A stretch of 64,000 nt of DNA from Ascarosepion bandense (Eukaryota > Mollusca > Cephalopoda > Sepiida > Sepiidae): positions 3,222,501 through 3,286,500 of the forward strand of contig JBBBDQ010001293.1 in assembly GCA_037127315.1 (NCBI GenBank). Direction: 5' to 3'. Below the pieces are notes generated by a model. It searched no databases and had not been told where the DNA came from. It was given only the letters and a program-made list of their open reading frames with translations. Position 1 is the stretch's first letter; each line of letters begins with the position of its first letter. A program made the position numbers and the translations under genes. Positions 1-11,365 of this stretch are shown here, one piece after another.

Positions 1-363
1 CAAAATACGTCTCTTCTACATTTTAAGGAAATAGGTGTAAACAGCTCTCTAATATTTCCTGTCTATTTACACTTACATTGTTCATGTCCTGACATCTATT
101 CGTTATGTATACGATTCTCTTTTACGGTGTTTATCTTGCCTTCATCATATGTTTTAATCCACAAGTCCTCTTTCCTTCTTATGTATAACATATGTTTTAA
201 CTCTCACTTTTAATATAATTATAAGATTGTTTTTTATTTTCTTGAAGCTTCCTTGTTAATCAGATGTTCACTCTATGAGATTCCCATTGTTCGGGATAAA
301 ACTAAATTTCTTTCATTTCAAGAATATTTATCATCAGTGAGGAGAATGCTCGAAATTTTACTG
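1..363. other. AT-rich DNA, nothing recognised
   Basis: No open frame of note, no repeat family shared with the rest of the window, and no microsatellite was seen here. Confidence 0.5.
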
Positions 364-471
364 GCTCCCGGCCATATCGCGTTTAAACGTATGATCACGG
401 AAACTTAGCAACGTCGAGCTTGATCAGTTCGCAGATTCGTAACTGCTTGAAAATACCAGGTGCTGTTAGCT
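364..471 (+). pseudogene. 5S rRNA-derived pseudogene or 5S-headed SINE
   Basis: The stretch follows the order of an animal 5S rRNA. It has CGGCCATATCGCGTT near the 5' end, GATCACGGAAACTTAGCAAC in the middle, the Pol III A-box-like AGCAACGTCGAGC, then TGCTTGAAAATACCAGGTGC and GCTGTTAGCT at the 3' end. About ten bases are missing before GATCAC, where 5S normally carries the CCGGTTCTC segment, and the C-box region is heavily substituted. The length is about 108 nt against 120 for functional 5S, so this copy should not make a working rRNA. It could be a dispersed 5S pseudogene or the head of a 5S-derived SINE (SINE3 type). No clear 3' LINE-like tail follows, so I cannot choose between them. Confidence 0.75.
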
Positions 472-1739
472 CGGATGTGCACGGAGTCTAACTGAATAAT
501 GACGTAGAATTTTTAATCGGGGATCAGAGTTTCTATTTTTGTTGAATTCGTTATATATCTTTATCCGCAAATAACCTTGAAAACCGTAAGAAGCCACATC
601 TTCTCCCTATCTATAGATTAATTAGTAAGAATTTTATCACTAAAAAAACAATAGTATTTGAAAGAAAATTGGTTACAAAAAATTTATATATCGGTATAAA
701 ATAAACCATAGAGGCTCAACACAACCAACCACACAACCATTCAACATTTAATTTAGGAAGTACGATACTGAAGAGTAGTTCAGTATACTTAAATGCAAGC
801 GAGATAAATTCTATTGAAAAACATGTGGGTCACCTTGAATAAAGGCTTAGAGCTAACATCTTTTGGAGACAACATCCAACTAAATTACTGCTCTATGGAT
901 ATTTGATATTTCTACGAGCTTACAAGAAGGCAGAATGCATTTTTCTGGGCACAAAGCAAGAACTCGCGAGTGATTTACCTCGCTGGTCGCTTAGCGCTGG
1001 CACAAGACGGTTTTTTCATTGCCATTAAGCAACCATCTGATGACAGGGTGCTACACTCACGAACTTGCAGGATCACGATGCTTGGCGTGAATGACTCAGG
1101 AATTCCCTAGTTTGCTCGACCGAATAAATATATAAGATGATCATCATTGTAAAAAAGAATTGTTACAATTTTTTTTTGGTAGATGCTAAAAGAAAACAAT
1201 AACCACGTTATAGATTTGATGTTGTATGATATAGCATATTTTGGTAAAGTTTTCAGTTTTACTGTTTGCGGCCATGAAACTTAACCATAACTTAAATATC
1301 TTTGTGCTAGAGTGTATTCAAATTTAGACAATTTTTGTTTCAGTAAAAAATTTCAGTTAAAAATATATTAAGTAACAGATTTTCTTATTGCTTATGTAAT
1401 GCTTATTTAAACAAATTTCGGCTCTCATTCTGTACTTTGTGTTACAGAAGATGATCGTTAATGACTAACAAACAGTCGATGGCTGGACGAGCACAAGACC
1501 ACAAGCCTCATTTAATGGTGAAATAGAAGCTCTTTAGCCTCATCTATCTAAAGATGATGTCTTGATAAAAAATCCCCAGTATCTTGGGTATTCGCCAGTA
1601 TATATCGGCATAAACAATCTCAAATTTAATGAAATTAATGAAAATAAACATCGTCCTGGTTATGTCGATGAACCATATCCAGTAAGAAGGCGTCTGACCG
1701 AGAGTTTTTTGGCGAGTCGAACCACCTCTTAATTGCTGA
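472..1739. other. unannotated AT-rich region
   Basis: No supported gene. Positions 920-1120 are more GC-balanced than their surroundings but match no other part of the window. Short frames near 1544-1840 have no recognisable motif. Confidence 0.4.
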
Positions 1740-2535
1740 TATGCCCAGGTCCACCCTGGAGAGTTAGCCCTCAACCTTTGATCAAATTTGCGTAACTGTG
1801 TCGGACCAGGATATTTTTCTCGCCTGAGTCCATCTTGCACATTTACAAATAAACTACCCGAATGTGTATTGAATACTGTTGTTATATTTGGTCAGGCACC
1901 CATACTATATATTTCTGGGTTGTCTATATGTTCAAAGAAGAATCTGCAATGTGATCGGTCCCGGCCTAGCAGCTCGACTCCCACTACTTTCTCACCGACG
2001 GGATGTGGCTTCTTCTCGACAAATATTTTCATAGCTTCTGCTCCGACGAACTTAGCTCACTGGTGCCCTATCCACAAGAATTTACTCGAGTAACTAGATT
2101 ACCAACAAGGTCCCACCTTTTTAAAGTTAAAACAATTAAACACAGTCGCCACTTCTACTCCATCAGCTTCTTTGCTCGTTCTTCCCGCCTGTGGATCTCT
2201 CTTCCATACAGTTGCTTCCCTAATGGCTACAATCTCCAAGACTTTAAATGCAAGTCAATTGCCATCTCTTATACACTTGATTTCAATTCCTCTCTCGTCC
2301 TTTCCTCATCACCCCGTGTATCTTGTTATTTTGTTTTCTTACTCTATCTTCGCAACTGACATCACACCTTTATTACCATCCGTCTCCTGCCCTTTATTTG
2401 ACACCCCCTGTAACCTGTTCGTCTCTCTTCACTTTCCTCCTATTTAAACTTTTACTCTTCTCTTATCTAGCCCCCTGCTTCCAATGGCGGTACTGCCTTG
2501 CTTGGGGTGAAACGATTTTAAAAAATCTATCTCAG
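1740..2535 (+). mobile_element. LINE-J 3' fragment (reverse transcriptase C-terminus)
   Basis: A decayed non-LTR retrotransposon tail. Several frames in succession give pieces of the family C-terminus: a CVGPGYFSRLSPSCTF block near 1795, a region equal to RRICNVIGPGLAARLP near 1945, then the frame from 2003 with FHSFCSDELSSLVPYPQEFT, TRSHLFKVKTIKHSRHFYS, FFARSSRLWISLPYSCFPN and YNLQDFKCK. The 3' end is the family signature, GGCGGTACTGCCTTGCTTGG then GTGAAACGATT and an A run near 2520. At least two frameshifts separate the blocks, so it is dead. It is 5'-truncated, which is usual for target-primed insertion. Confidence 0.85.
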
Positions 2536-3395
2536 TCAAGATGTTCAAAACATGGCGAAGATATATGGAAACTACTCTGCTCTCTTTGCCATAAAGGCAT
2601 CTCAATTCACAGATAATATAGAAAGAAAATCTGTGGAGAGCCATGGTCGCCTATTCCATGATGAGATATGACTTTTTTAGTATAAAAACTGCAGAATATA
2701 TAATCACAGTTGTAGCGAGTCAATTCAAAAACCTGCTTTTTCTACGAGAATAAAAATATAAGTGAAATTTATATCCACTAACGGATATAGAAATTATTTT
2801 AAAATTCTTCTGTTACTGCTGACATTTAGCGTGAAATGTCAGCGACAGTTTTAAAAACGCTTATTGATATTTAAAGAGAACTTATTTAATCGTTGTGAAA
2901 GGAAATATCGTAAATTTTAAATATGCAGCCATAAAATTATTTTCTTTTTCCATTTCATTGGCATAATTTACTTCCTCAGTATTCGTCTAAAAGAGTATGA
3001 TTTTATTAATAATTATTGTTATGATCAGAGAGATTCCTGCCACTTATATAATTAACGCAAACAGGCAGCCTATGGAATACAAATCAAAGTAGAAGTTTTA
3101 ATACCGTAAACTACTTTGTACAAATTATTAAAAAATGTATTATTATCACCACATGCAAGGCAGTAGAACCACTACGACAAAAGAGGTTACTGAATATAGA
3201 ACTTGATAAAAAGAAACACTATGATTAAGAATAATAGAAGAGTAAACAAATGGTGATAACGATTGACATTACATTTTTATTTTTGGAGATTTCGATAAAA
3301 CATTAAGTTCAGAAGAAGTAACCTGTAGCAAATAATTTACAGTTAAATACATCCAGTTCATATGTGAATTGATGAGACCTTGCTACCAATCTAGA
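2536..3395. other. unannotated AT-rich region
   Basis: No gene recognised. The only structure seen is a short perfect hairpin at 2818-2843. Confidence 0.4.
2818..2843. repeat. perfect 10-bp hairpin
   Basis: The arms GCTGACATTT and AAATGTCAGC are exact reverse complements around a 6-base loop AGCGTG. No U-run follows to suggest a terminator, and no neighbouring gene gives it a role. It may be chance or the relic of a foldback element. Confidence 0.6.
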
Positions 3396-3697
3396 CAGTC
3401 AGTTAAGTGCCATACGTGATACATGCTTGAGCGATAATGTCTCGAAAAGGACATGGCTGACTGGGCAGAAGACTATCCCGCAGTAGGTTGCCATTACTTT
3501 CTGCGGTAGACTGGTTGCCAGCCAAGACTATAGAACCCAATCTGTTCTGTTATTTAACTCATAACTCGAGGGAAGAGACGGATTAATACATTTCTCAATG
3601 GTATTTGCGCGTAAGTGAACGTAAAGAACTCAACTGAAGTTCGAACTCGGCTCCCCGATTTCTTGTTCCGATTGGATATTCACTGCACTACAACATA
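3396..3697 (-). mobile_element. SINE-A, near full length
   Basis: A tRNA-derived SINE read on the minus strand. The head has an A-box-like GTAGTGCAGTGAATATC and a B-box-like GAGTTCGAACTTC, as in Pol III promoters. The body reaches a conserved end at 3396 (CAGTCAGTTAAGTGCC on the plus strand). Other copies lie at 21815, 37148, 38560, 51755 and 58103, with partial copies at 19220 and 36508. The shared internal block GACTGGTTGCCAGCC and the recurrent tail support a single family. Confidence 0.85.
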
Positions 3698-4251
3698 CCA
3701 ATCTAATGCTGTGCTTAAATTCATAAATTCTAGATGTCATAGCGAAGAGTTAATCCGAACAACTGTCATGAATGCATTTATAGGAATTGCATAGGGAAGT
3801 TACATTACAGCGGTGACAAGGTGACTGAAAACGAGATGCCAGGTCAAGACCTGTAATTTGCTGATTCTTCTTTCTCTTAACAATATTCTACTCATGGGCG
3901 AATGGTAGACTTCTGGAGAGAAAATTTGTCTTGAACGGTTTTATATAGCAGCAATGGATTCAATACAGTCGTTCTACTTCATATCCCCCGAGAACGTAAT
4001 ACAGAGTAGGCGCGACGAGTCCATATCATAGACGTTAGCATCTGTTTTACATAATTCTAGATGCTCTATGGTAATTGCAGTCTTAATATTTTCGAATGGA
4101 AGCATATTTTATTTGAATAAATCTTGTGGTTTTTTAGAAAGAGCTTATCATTCTAGAAAACATTCTATACATTACCTGCATCAAACTGCAGGGGCATATT
4201 ATGTATGTTAAGATATTTGGTGAGCTAATATTGACTTCTAATAAGTCGTTC

Positions 4252-4500
4252 GATTATTTACATTGTTTGGACTGTTTTTCTAATCTTTATTGATATATTT
4301 ACGTTTCAGCCGTTGTGTGCTCTGGCCTTCTTCAGGCGTTTTATTTTGATCACTGGGGTATATTATTCTCATTTAATGTGCGATGCCACTTCCGTGTAGT
4401 TATATCCATTTAACTCAACTCTTTAAGTTATTTGTTCACCTTTGCCAGGTACTGAACTCAAATCATTGGAACTAACCGACGCGTATATCTACTGTGGCAT
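4252..4500 (-). mobile_element. SINE-B, minus copy
   Basis: On the minus strand this holds the SINE-B head remnants (TTGAGTTCAGTACCTGG type B box), the middle block with GAGAATAATATACCCCAGTG, the core CCTGAAGAAGGCCAGAGC followed by CGGCTGAAACGT, and the 3' tail ending in ...AATGTAAAT. A plus-strand copy of the same SINE begins about 530 bp downstream, so the two are in opposite orientation. Confidence 0.75.
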
Positions 4501-5034
4501 GTCTTTTTATCTCAGGTGTAGAGACAAATAATGAAATTATTCGATATTAAGTAGAAAATTGTAATGTAAAATTGAGTGTAATATTCGGAGTACTTTCCAC
4601 CCCTGTCGGTCATTTCAATGACATTCTAGAAAATGGAAGAAGTAGTCTGGATATCGTTTATGTTGTTAACAGTTCAAAGTATAAAATTAGTGTGTATTTA
4701 TATGGTTTCATTGTAAGATTGATTGTACCATAACAATGCAAAACTGACTGAACAGTTCAAAGGTAATTTCATTTTTCTAATTCATAGTACATTTATTTAT
4801 TTTGAAAAAAAAAAGTCCTGCCAAATTTATAATTTTTTTTCACAGGCTACGTAAATCTGTTAAGCCGACAAAGCATAGAAATGAATACAGTAATAAGGAG
4901 TGCTAGAGAAAATCATTAGCGTCAAAGATTGTAATATGAGCTCAGGTAAAAAATGTTAGAGTTAATCATTAGCATCAAAATTCAAAAGATTACAATATAA
5001 ACTCTGACAAAAATGGTTACTGAAACATTAGGTT
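4501..5034. other. AT-rich spacer between opposed SINE-B copies
   Basis: No gene. Positions 4900-5030 contain two imprecise copies of a block with 'tgtaatatgagctcaggtaa' and 'aatataaactctgacaaa', which also precedes the SINE-B at 45990. The block may be part of a longer composite repeat. Confidence 0.5.
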
Positions 5035-5395
5035 TATATGTCCCAGCAATTCATATGGTAATGTCCTTAAGGATACATGGCCCAGTGGATATAGATGTTG
5101 GTTGGTTCCAGTGACTTTATCCAAAGAACTGTGAGTTCAATACTGGAGTACAACAATGTTGAACAAATAACTTATACAGTCAAATTAAAGAGAGATAACC
5201 CATGGCTGCCTGAAGTGGCATCGTATAAGGAGAATGATATACCTCAGTGATCGCAATAGAGGGTTCAATTCTAAAATGTAGCACCTGAAGAAGGCCAGTG
5301 CGGACAACGGTCGAAAGGTCATAAACATTACTGCAAAGATGAGGACAATAGACCGAATAATGCAAATAGTGCAATTACACTTATAAATACTTATT
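5035..5395 (+). mobile_element. SINE-B, plus copy
   Basis: A tRNA-like head TGGCCCAGTGGATATAGATG (A box) is followed by TGTGAGTTCAATACTGG (weak B box). After that come a body with GAATGATATACCTCAGTGAT, the core CACCTGAAGAAGGCCAG ... CGGTCGAAAGGTC, and the tail AAGATGAGGACAATAGACCG ending in TA-rich DNA. It is the best full-length example near the left end. Related copies are at 4252 (minus), 45772/45990, 54835 and 60980/61085. Confidence 0.85.
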
Positions 5396-5579
5396 AGATC
5401 ATACAGACTTGGATGAACGTATTTAAAATATTGTATGTATTTACATTGTCTGCCATCATATTTAATGCGTCATATTTGGGCTGTTGCACGTTCCAGCCTT
5501 CTTAATTTTTTTTGCAACTTCCAACATAAAATTAGAAAAATCTACCCACTGTACTAAATAAAAGTTCGAAATTTCAACG

Positions 5580-5632
5580 TATATCACCTGAAGAAGGTCG
5601 GAAATTAGAAACGTCATCAATATGGCAATAGT
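5580..5632 (+). repeat. isolated CCTGAAGAAG...GAAACG core motif
   Basis: CACCTGAAGAAGGTCGGAAA then TTAGAAACGTCATCA resembles the core of SINE-B, but the surrounding sequence does not match the SINE-B body. It may be a truncated tail or a different family sharing the core. Confidence 0.5.
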
Positions 5633-5639
5633 AATATAT

Positions 5640-6008
5640 TGTAGTACCCGCTACTAGAGGTCAGAAATAATACTACCTAAACATATTAACTTTGTCTTCT
5701 TCTCCCTCCTCTTCTCCAGGTGCTTCCACCTAGGTCACGAACTACTATCCCAGAAATCTCTTCATCTCTCATTCCTCTCTTTCTTTCTCTCTGGCTCATC
5801 CCTACTGACCAGCAGCTAGTAGCAGTTCAAGTTTTTTTTAGTTCCTCAAAAGATCTCACACCAGCCACACGTGCTACTCCCACCAGCGGACATTTTAGCC
5901 AGCCACGAGAGACACACACAAGAATGTAGAGGAAGTTAAATAAAGTTTGTTTTAACAGGTTAATATTTGTATCTCTTAATTATTATCCAAATTATTATAC
6001 TAGGTACA
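5640..6008 (+). mobile_element. probable solo LTR
   Basis: The segment starts TGTAGTACCC and ends ACTAGGTACA, giving TG...CA termini with a short imperfect terminal inversion. It has a CT-rich stretch near its start and a polyadenylation signal AATAAA at 5939-5944, about 65 bp before the end. The flanking pentamers are TATAT on the left and AATAT on the right, which would be a 5-bp target duplication with one change. No primer binding site or internal coding region follows, so a recombined solo LTR is the simplest reading. No second copy in this window confirms the borders. Confidence 0.5.
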
Positions 6009-7779
6009 AATATTACAATGTGAATAGTGTAAACAAACACTCTACCATTTTAAATTATACCCAATGAAAGTAAAATTACTCATTGCGTGTCCTTGTTATT
6101 CTGCAATTTGTGTTGGTTTTTAAAAATTTTCTGTCGATTTAGTCGTTACTGGACCGTTTGGTGAGCCACAAATTTGAATTAATTATACCTGCAAACCACG
6201 GACAATAGGTTCAGTTTTCACGTGGTTATTTTATTGCAGTCATGTTTTGGTTATCTGTTATATTTGTTGTTTGCTTTTTAGGTTTATCAAACAAAAACAT
6301 GTCAGAATCTTTTGTATATGGGTTACTTCTTTCAGAAGATTCTCTATTCTTGCATTTGCTTTACCTTCCTTGTTCGAACGCCATGACTTGACGTTTTTTT
6401 GTTTTTGTTATTTTCAATAGAGTTTGATTTTTTTAATTAAATAATTCTTTGTCCTCGTCTTTCTTTACTGTAAACAATGCTGTTTTAGGCACTACGAGGC
6501 AATTTTAATGTCTGACGTCGCAGCAAGGAATAATGTTGAACTGAGCTTTTCAATTTTAATTATGACTGCGAGCAAATTGGACATATTTTTTGTGTAGACT
6601 TCATGACTAAATTTTCATCACTATTATTGTTGTTATTACTATTATCATATTTTTCTCTATTGTTTTATTGATAACTTACAATAATTATCATTATATGATG
6701 GTCCTAGGCTTTTAATATTTAGCATTGATTTATGATAATATTGTACACATTGTCTTTTAACAGGAGTAAAAACTGCTAAAACTCTCTGGAAATGAATTCA
6801 TAGTAAATTTGTAACATACAACGTGTGTTAGCAGGTGCAATACCCTGTCTTCATCAACCGCAGACCAGGGGTGATGTCACGGTTTCGGTGGCTATCGCGG
6901 GACCGCCGCCCCTGGAACCACCAGCAGCGTTTGCCACCAGGCAGAGTATGAAGATAAACTTGTTGATTGTCCCTCGTGTATATCCTCATAATGAAGTAGA
7001 TAAAACGATCGTTCCTCTTTGCAGTTTTTATCGGCAAAGAATATTAGAGAATATTCTCAGTATTATAGGAGCCTCTGTAATATTGTAGCTTATTTTAATA
7101 ATACGGTCTCAATGCATTTAATTCTTTGTCAAATTCGCGGTTAATCCAAACTTGGTGAAACGTTCTTTGCGACGGTTCAATGATTTCATAGGATGTTGGT
7201 TACAATGGTCCTTCTATTCATTTATTTATAATCCCTGGATTGCCATAACTTGGGAAAGAACGCTAAGTTATTCCACATTGTCTTCTTAACTTTTTGAATT
7301 ACCAGCATTCTTTCCAGACTAGGTTCTATTCAAGGCTGGATATCCAAGTTTGCCTTATCGTTTCACTCTAATGGTTGTAACTGTATGCCATTACGATGAT
7401 TTTCTTTCAGTTTTTCTCTGTGTTCTTTCGAACCTTCCGAAATCTGGTAAAACATCTGCTTTTTCATTATTAGACGCCATCTTCTTTGGATATAAATCGG
7501 GATATAGACTGTATATAGATCGGGATATCCTAAGAATTTTTCATTATTATAATCTTAGATAGATTCTGATTTGTGTTTATACCATTGACTTCTATGGGTT
7601 AATTCTAATTCACTTAGAAATGTCGCTAATCCAAGCAGTTATGTGATTTCTCTCTAACTCTCGCTTATAATATTGCTAGTAAACACATCAGTGCACCAAT
7701 CATATTCCACAGATTATTCGTCTCACAAGTGATGTTTTAATACTTGTTTATACTTTTATGTCTTCCCTTCGTATTCTTG
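6009..7779. other. unannotated region with one GC-rich island
   Basis: Mostly AT-rich and unrecognised. Positions 6825-6960 stand out as GC-rich and CpG-containing (GGTTTCGGTGGCTATCGCGG, GGACCGCCGCCCCTGG). Frames of 87 codons (plus) and 69 codons (minus) cross it, but neither shows a known motif or splice context that I can defend. Confidence 0.35.
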
Positions 7780-8290
7780 TTTTATCCCCTTTTTCAAAAT
7801 TCTTTTTTTCTTCTTCCATGTGCCATATTTCTTTCTGGAATTGGGCGATTCGGCTCTTTCTTTTTGCAGCTATTGGTATGAGTTGAAGATATAGATCGGA
7901 ATCCGACCAGATGAATTGAATAAGTAAAGAACGAGTAAGAAAAATGTGTCATTAATCTAACATGTTTCACTAATAACAAGCTTCTTCAGAGATTTATTAA
8001 AGACGAATGGTTTAAAAGTCCGAGTGACAGTATGTTGATTGAGGCATAGTTTCATTGGGCAGATACATGTCATGTGTGATAAAAGCAATGGATGAATATT
8101 AAATTGACTAGAATTTCAAACAGAATTTCATTTCTGATTCATACATGATTCTCTCACGTAATTTAGAATAGAAAATCGTTCCATCATTTGACACTGATAC
8201 ATAAACGCATACATTCACACATGATTTTTCTCAACACATACATTCATAACTGATTTCTCTTATTTTATTTAAACAGACAAGCTTTTTCTT
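7780..8290 (-). repeat. R1 repeat, long copy
   Basis: Shares its sequence with 27021-27380 (same orientation), 27575-27765 (opposite) and 16800-16895. On the minus strand it contains TCTCTGAAGAAGCTTGTTAT then TAGTGAAACATGTTAG, a variant of the SINE-B core. Conserved outer parts include GTTCCATCATTTGACAC and ACATTCATAACTGATTTC. No tRNA-like head was seen. It is an interspersed element of unknown class, possibly a SINE or a non-autonomous tail. Confidence 0.7.
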
Positions 8291-8363
8291 CTACATTTAA
8301 TAAATCCTTATATAAACAACTTGCACTGACAGGGCAAGGCAGTGATCTATATATTAATACTGT

Positions 8364-8416
8364 AGTACCTACCTACCTACCTACCTACCTACCTACCTAC
8401 CTACCTACCTACCTAC
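8364..8416. repeat. (TACC)n microsatellite
   Basis: About thirteen near-perfect TACC units. Confidence 0.95.
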
Positions 8417-10429
8417 GTGTGTCACGGTTTTGATTAAATGACTGAAATAAGGTTTTTGTCGGTAAAACTTAAAAATAGTCAGGAAATCACCAAAAATAGC
8501 TAGAAGTTTTGAAAACGTTCGTAATGTATAACTTCAAAACGCCAAATTCCGCGATTTCTTCCATTTTTTGGTGATCACGCAATATTTGTGGGTTCAGTAT
8601 GTTCGGGGGTGGGGCGCATGTTGCATTCTGCGTTTAGAGGGGCCGCAAGGCGTATTCTGCGGGGGGTCGTGAGGATGATAACCACGGCACTGGTTCGAAA
8701 TTCTTTGTTATCTGGTTGTTATACACACGATGAAAGCTTTTTTGATAACAACAACAAAGACGAGGTGTGTAAACAGGGATATTATATGAGAATGTATAAT
8801 ACATTAATGGTGGATGTTGTTCTTGCCTCATTGGATGGTTGATTACTGCTGGTATAGAAATACATACTTATACACATGTCCCATTTTCTGAATGGCAGTA
8901 TTGGTTCAAATTATAATTCAAGATTATAGAAAAAATACTCGCAAAATTCTTGTCTCCTGACCTTTTTGAAGAAGCTTAATATTTTTTTCTGCTGTAAGTA
9001 GACCATATTTTTTTTAGTTTTTGTATATTTATCTCTTAGATTATAAATATACCTTAGTTTAAAAGAAGAACATATTTAAAATAAGCGAACAAAAAGAAAA
9101 CATTTATTAGCAAAATATCAACAGCCTGGGTGTGAAGTTTAAAAAAATTAATTTTTAAAGGTTACAAGAAGTAAGTCGATCTCTGCAAAGGTTTAAATAT
9201 CGATTTTTGTTTTTTTTCCTTGAATATTTGTTTATATTGCTTTTTTTTACAATTTCGTTCAGTTTTTTCCTAGCGCGTAAATAAAATGCAATGTCTATAG
9301 CTGCAAGAAATACAGCTAAAAGTACGCATTAAAAAACAGACTTGTTTGTTTCGTCGCCAATAATTTGTCACCAGAACCTATTCTTGATTCTGTCGATATC
9401 TGATCTCCCTCAGAGATTTTACGAAAAAAAAAAGTTGTTTAATGAAGGGAAAGAACTGTTTCTTGTTGACCGGGTCGGCAAGAATAGGATTGACTGTTGT
9501 GGATAGAAAAATATTTTCCATTTATCAGAAATCTATTATTTTTAGCTTCCGTTTAAGAAATTCTTCACACTCAACACTAGTAAAAAAAAGTCTGGGTTTA
9601 GACAATATTTGATTAGCTATAAAGGAGTGATGCTACAGCTGTGAAAACTTGCATGCCTTGATTTCAACTCTTCTTATTAATAACAGCTTTGCTTATGCTC
9701 ACGTATACTGATTGTTCAAAGAAGATATTAAAAGTAAATAGTAGAGACATTCTGAAAATAGACAAAATTTGGAAACTTAAATTTATCAAATAATAAGGGA
9801 CATTCATGGGGACTAATTTGCTATATGTCACTTCAGATTTGCTAACAGTACGAATGTGGGCAACTAAATTTAGGAGGAGAGAGTCTTGAAGATGACTGAA
9901 GGTTTGCAACTGCCACCATCGAGAAAATGTGATGGATGACAACAGATAAATAGCTAATACTGGTAGCATATCCTGGGATGAAATGGTGAATATTCTGTAA
10001 AATTAAAATGGAATATCAAAGCTTTCTGCTCTGTGGATATCACGGCTTCTGACACCTGATCAAATGCGCACCAATCTGATCCCATATGACATTGCTTGTG
10101 GTAGATTCAGCGGGTTTTCATTGAACGTTTCTTAACCAACCATGTATTTAGTTAATCTCTTTGAGTCAAAGTCATACAGACAATCTTTTCAATGGTAAAA
10201 ACACTCCTCGCCTGCTACAAAGAACTCCAATGTTGTATTAGTTGCAAAAAATAATGGCCTTGGTTTTTTGAGGTGCAAAACGCATTGGTTTAGTGTCTAT
10301 CATCGAAACTTCCTCCGCATAAATTCAGAGTATTACGCTAACTTTTCGAAACAGTTATGAAAGGCTATAATACCGAACTGACAGAATGGGTCTTGTTTTA
10401 TCAGGGTAGTGCTTCAGCACACATGTTCG
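8417..10429. other. unannotated region
   Basis: No supported gene. Positions 8580-8720 are unusually GC-rich, with two ATTCTGCG-containing blocks (CATTCTGCGTTTAGAGGGGC and GCGTATTCTGCGGGG). I could not assign this to a family; a DNA-transposon end is one option. The part from about 10020 may be decayed gag of the gypsy element that follows, but I see no zinc knuckle good enough to claim it. Confidence 0.35.
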
Positions 10430-10555
10430 TGTGTCTCAATGTCTGCTGTGTATTAGTGTGGCTTTGAACTGGTTGATCACCCTCCCTATTCTCATAATCG
10501 GTTCGTATTTCGGCCACCTCACTCATTCAATTTGTATATCTAGTTTATTAAAACT

Positions 10556-10740
10556 GGCCACGGTGTACAAATTGATCGGCAAAAGGAAGACTACAGCTCT
10601 AATGGATGCTGGTAGCTCTGATCCCTTTATTTCACTCAGTTCTTTCTGGAAATGACACAAGATAAAAATAAAACCTGCTTTGGGGAATATGTCTATGGCT
10701 TCATTGTGCCTTAACAATTCAATAAATGTTCAATAAAATG
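10556..10740 (+). pseudogene. gypsy aspartic protease remnant
   Basis: The frame gives KRKTTALMDAGSSDPFISLS around 10587-10640. DAGS at 10605-10616 fits the retropepsin D-[ST]-G-[AS] active site with T replaced by A, and the surrounding TTALxDxGSSxxFIS is typical of Ty3/gypsy proteases. A shifted frame then resembles the HKIKIKPA...NMSMASLCLN segment that follows in such proteins. Frameshifts and the active-site change argue that it is inactive. Confidence 0.6.
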
Positions 10741-10917
10741 TTAATTTAAATTTATAAGATGAGTGGTATTTGAATTCTACAGTCTATATACTTCTCAGCT
10801 TGCTTAGTAATGTAATTCTTGGGCATAACTTACTGAACCACCTTTCTAGTGTATCTCGTGCATTTGGTTACCCTAAAAATGCTATCTATTTTGACTTCAA
10901 CTGCTTATAGCCTACCA

Positions 10918-11325
10918 ACTTCGATTATAGATATACCACTATTATTTCCAAACTTTGATCCTAACTGTAAACCTATTTCTACAAAATCTAGGCGTTAAAC
11001 AATTAATTAAAAGTAAGGGTAATAAAATTCGAAAAGATGGAATAATTGAGGAAAGCACATCTCCTTACCGAGCTCAAATTTTAATTGTTGATAACGAACG
11101 GTATAAAAAAAGATTAGTTGTGGATTATAGTAGAGATATTATTAGAGTCATTCGACTCGACGCATTTCGACGATTTGGCTTTGGAAATCTCTAAATATAA
11201 AATTTATTCTTCTTTGGATTTGAAGAGCGAATCTCACCAAGAGAACAGGCCGGTCAAGAGATTTGGCGTCTGGTTTGGTACCGATCTTCTGTTGGAAATG
11301 AATTGGTCGGAGGTGCGGTAGAATG
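10918..11325 (+). pseudogene. gypsy reverse transcriptase N-terminal remnant
   Basis: A first block near 10919-10995 reads LLFPNFDPNCKPISTKSRR, the linker ahead of reverse transcriptase. The next frame gives DGIIEESTSPYRAQILIVDN and then KKRLVVDYSRDIIRVIRLDA. A third frame from 11118 gives ISKYKIYSSLDLKSESHQ. These are the fingers and first catalytic-region motifs of Ty3/gypsy reverse transcriptases (the SLDLKSAYHQ box, here with SES). After ESHQ the sequence jumps to unrelated residues, marking a large internal deletion. Frame changes mean it cannot encode enzyme. Confidence 0.75.
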
Positions 11326-11365
11326 TCGAGCTCACAGCTCGTCAGTGTCGGAAGGATCGTTCCTT

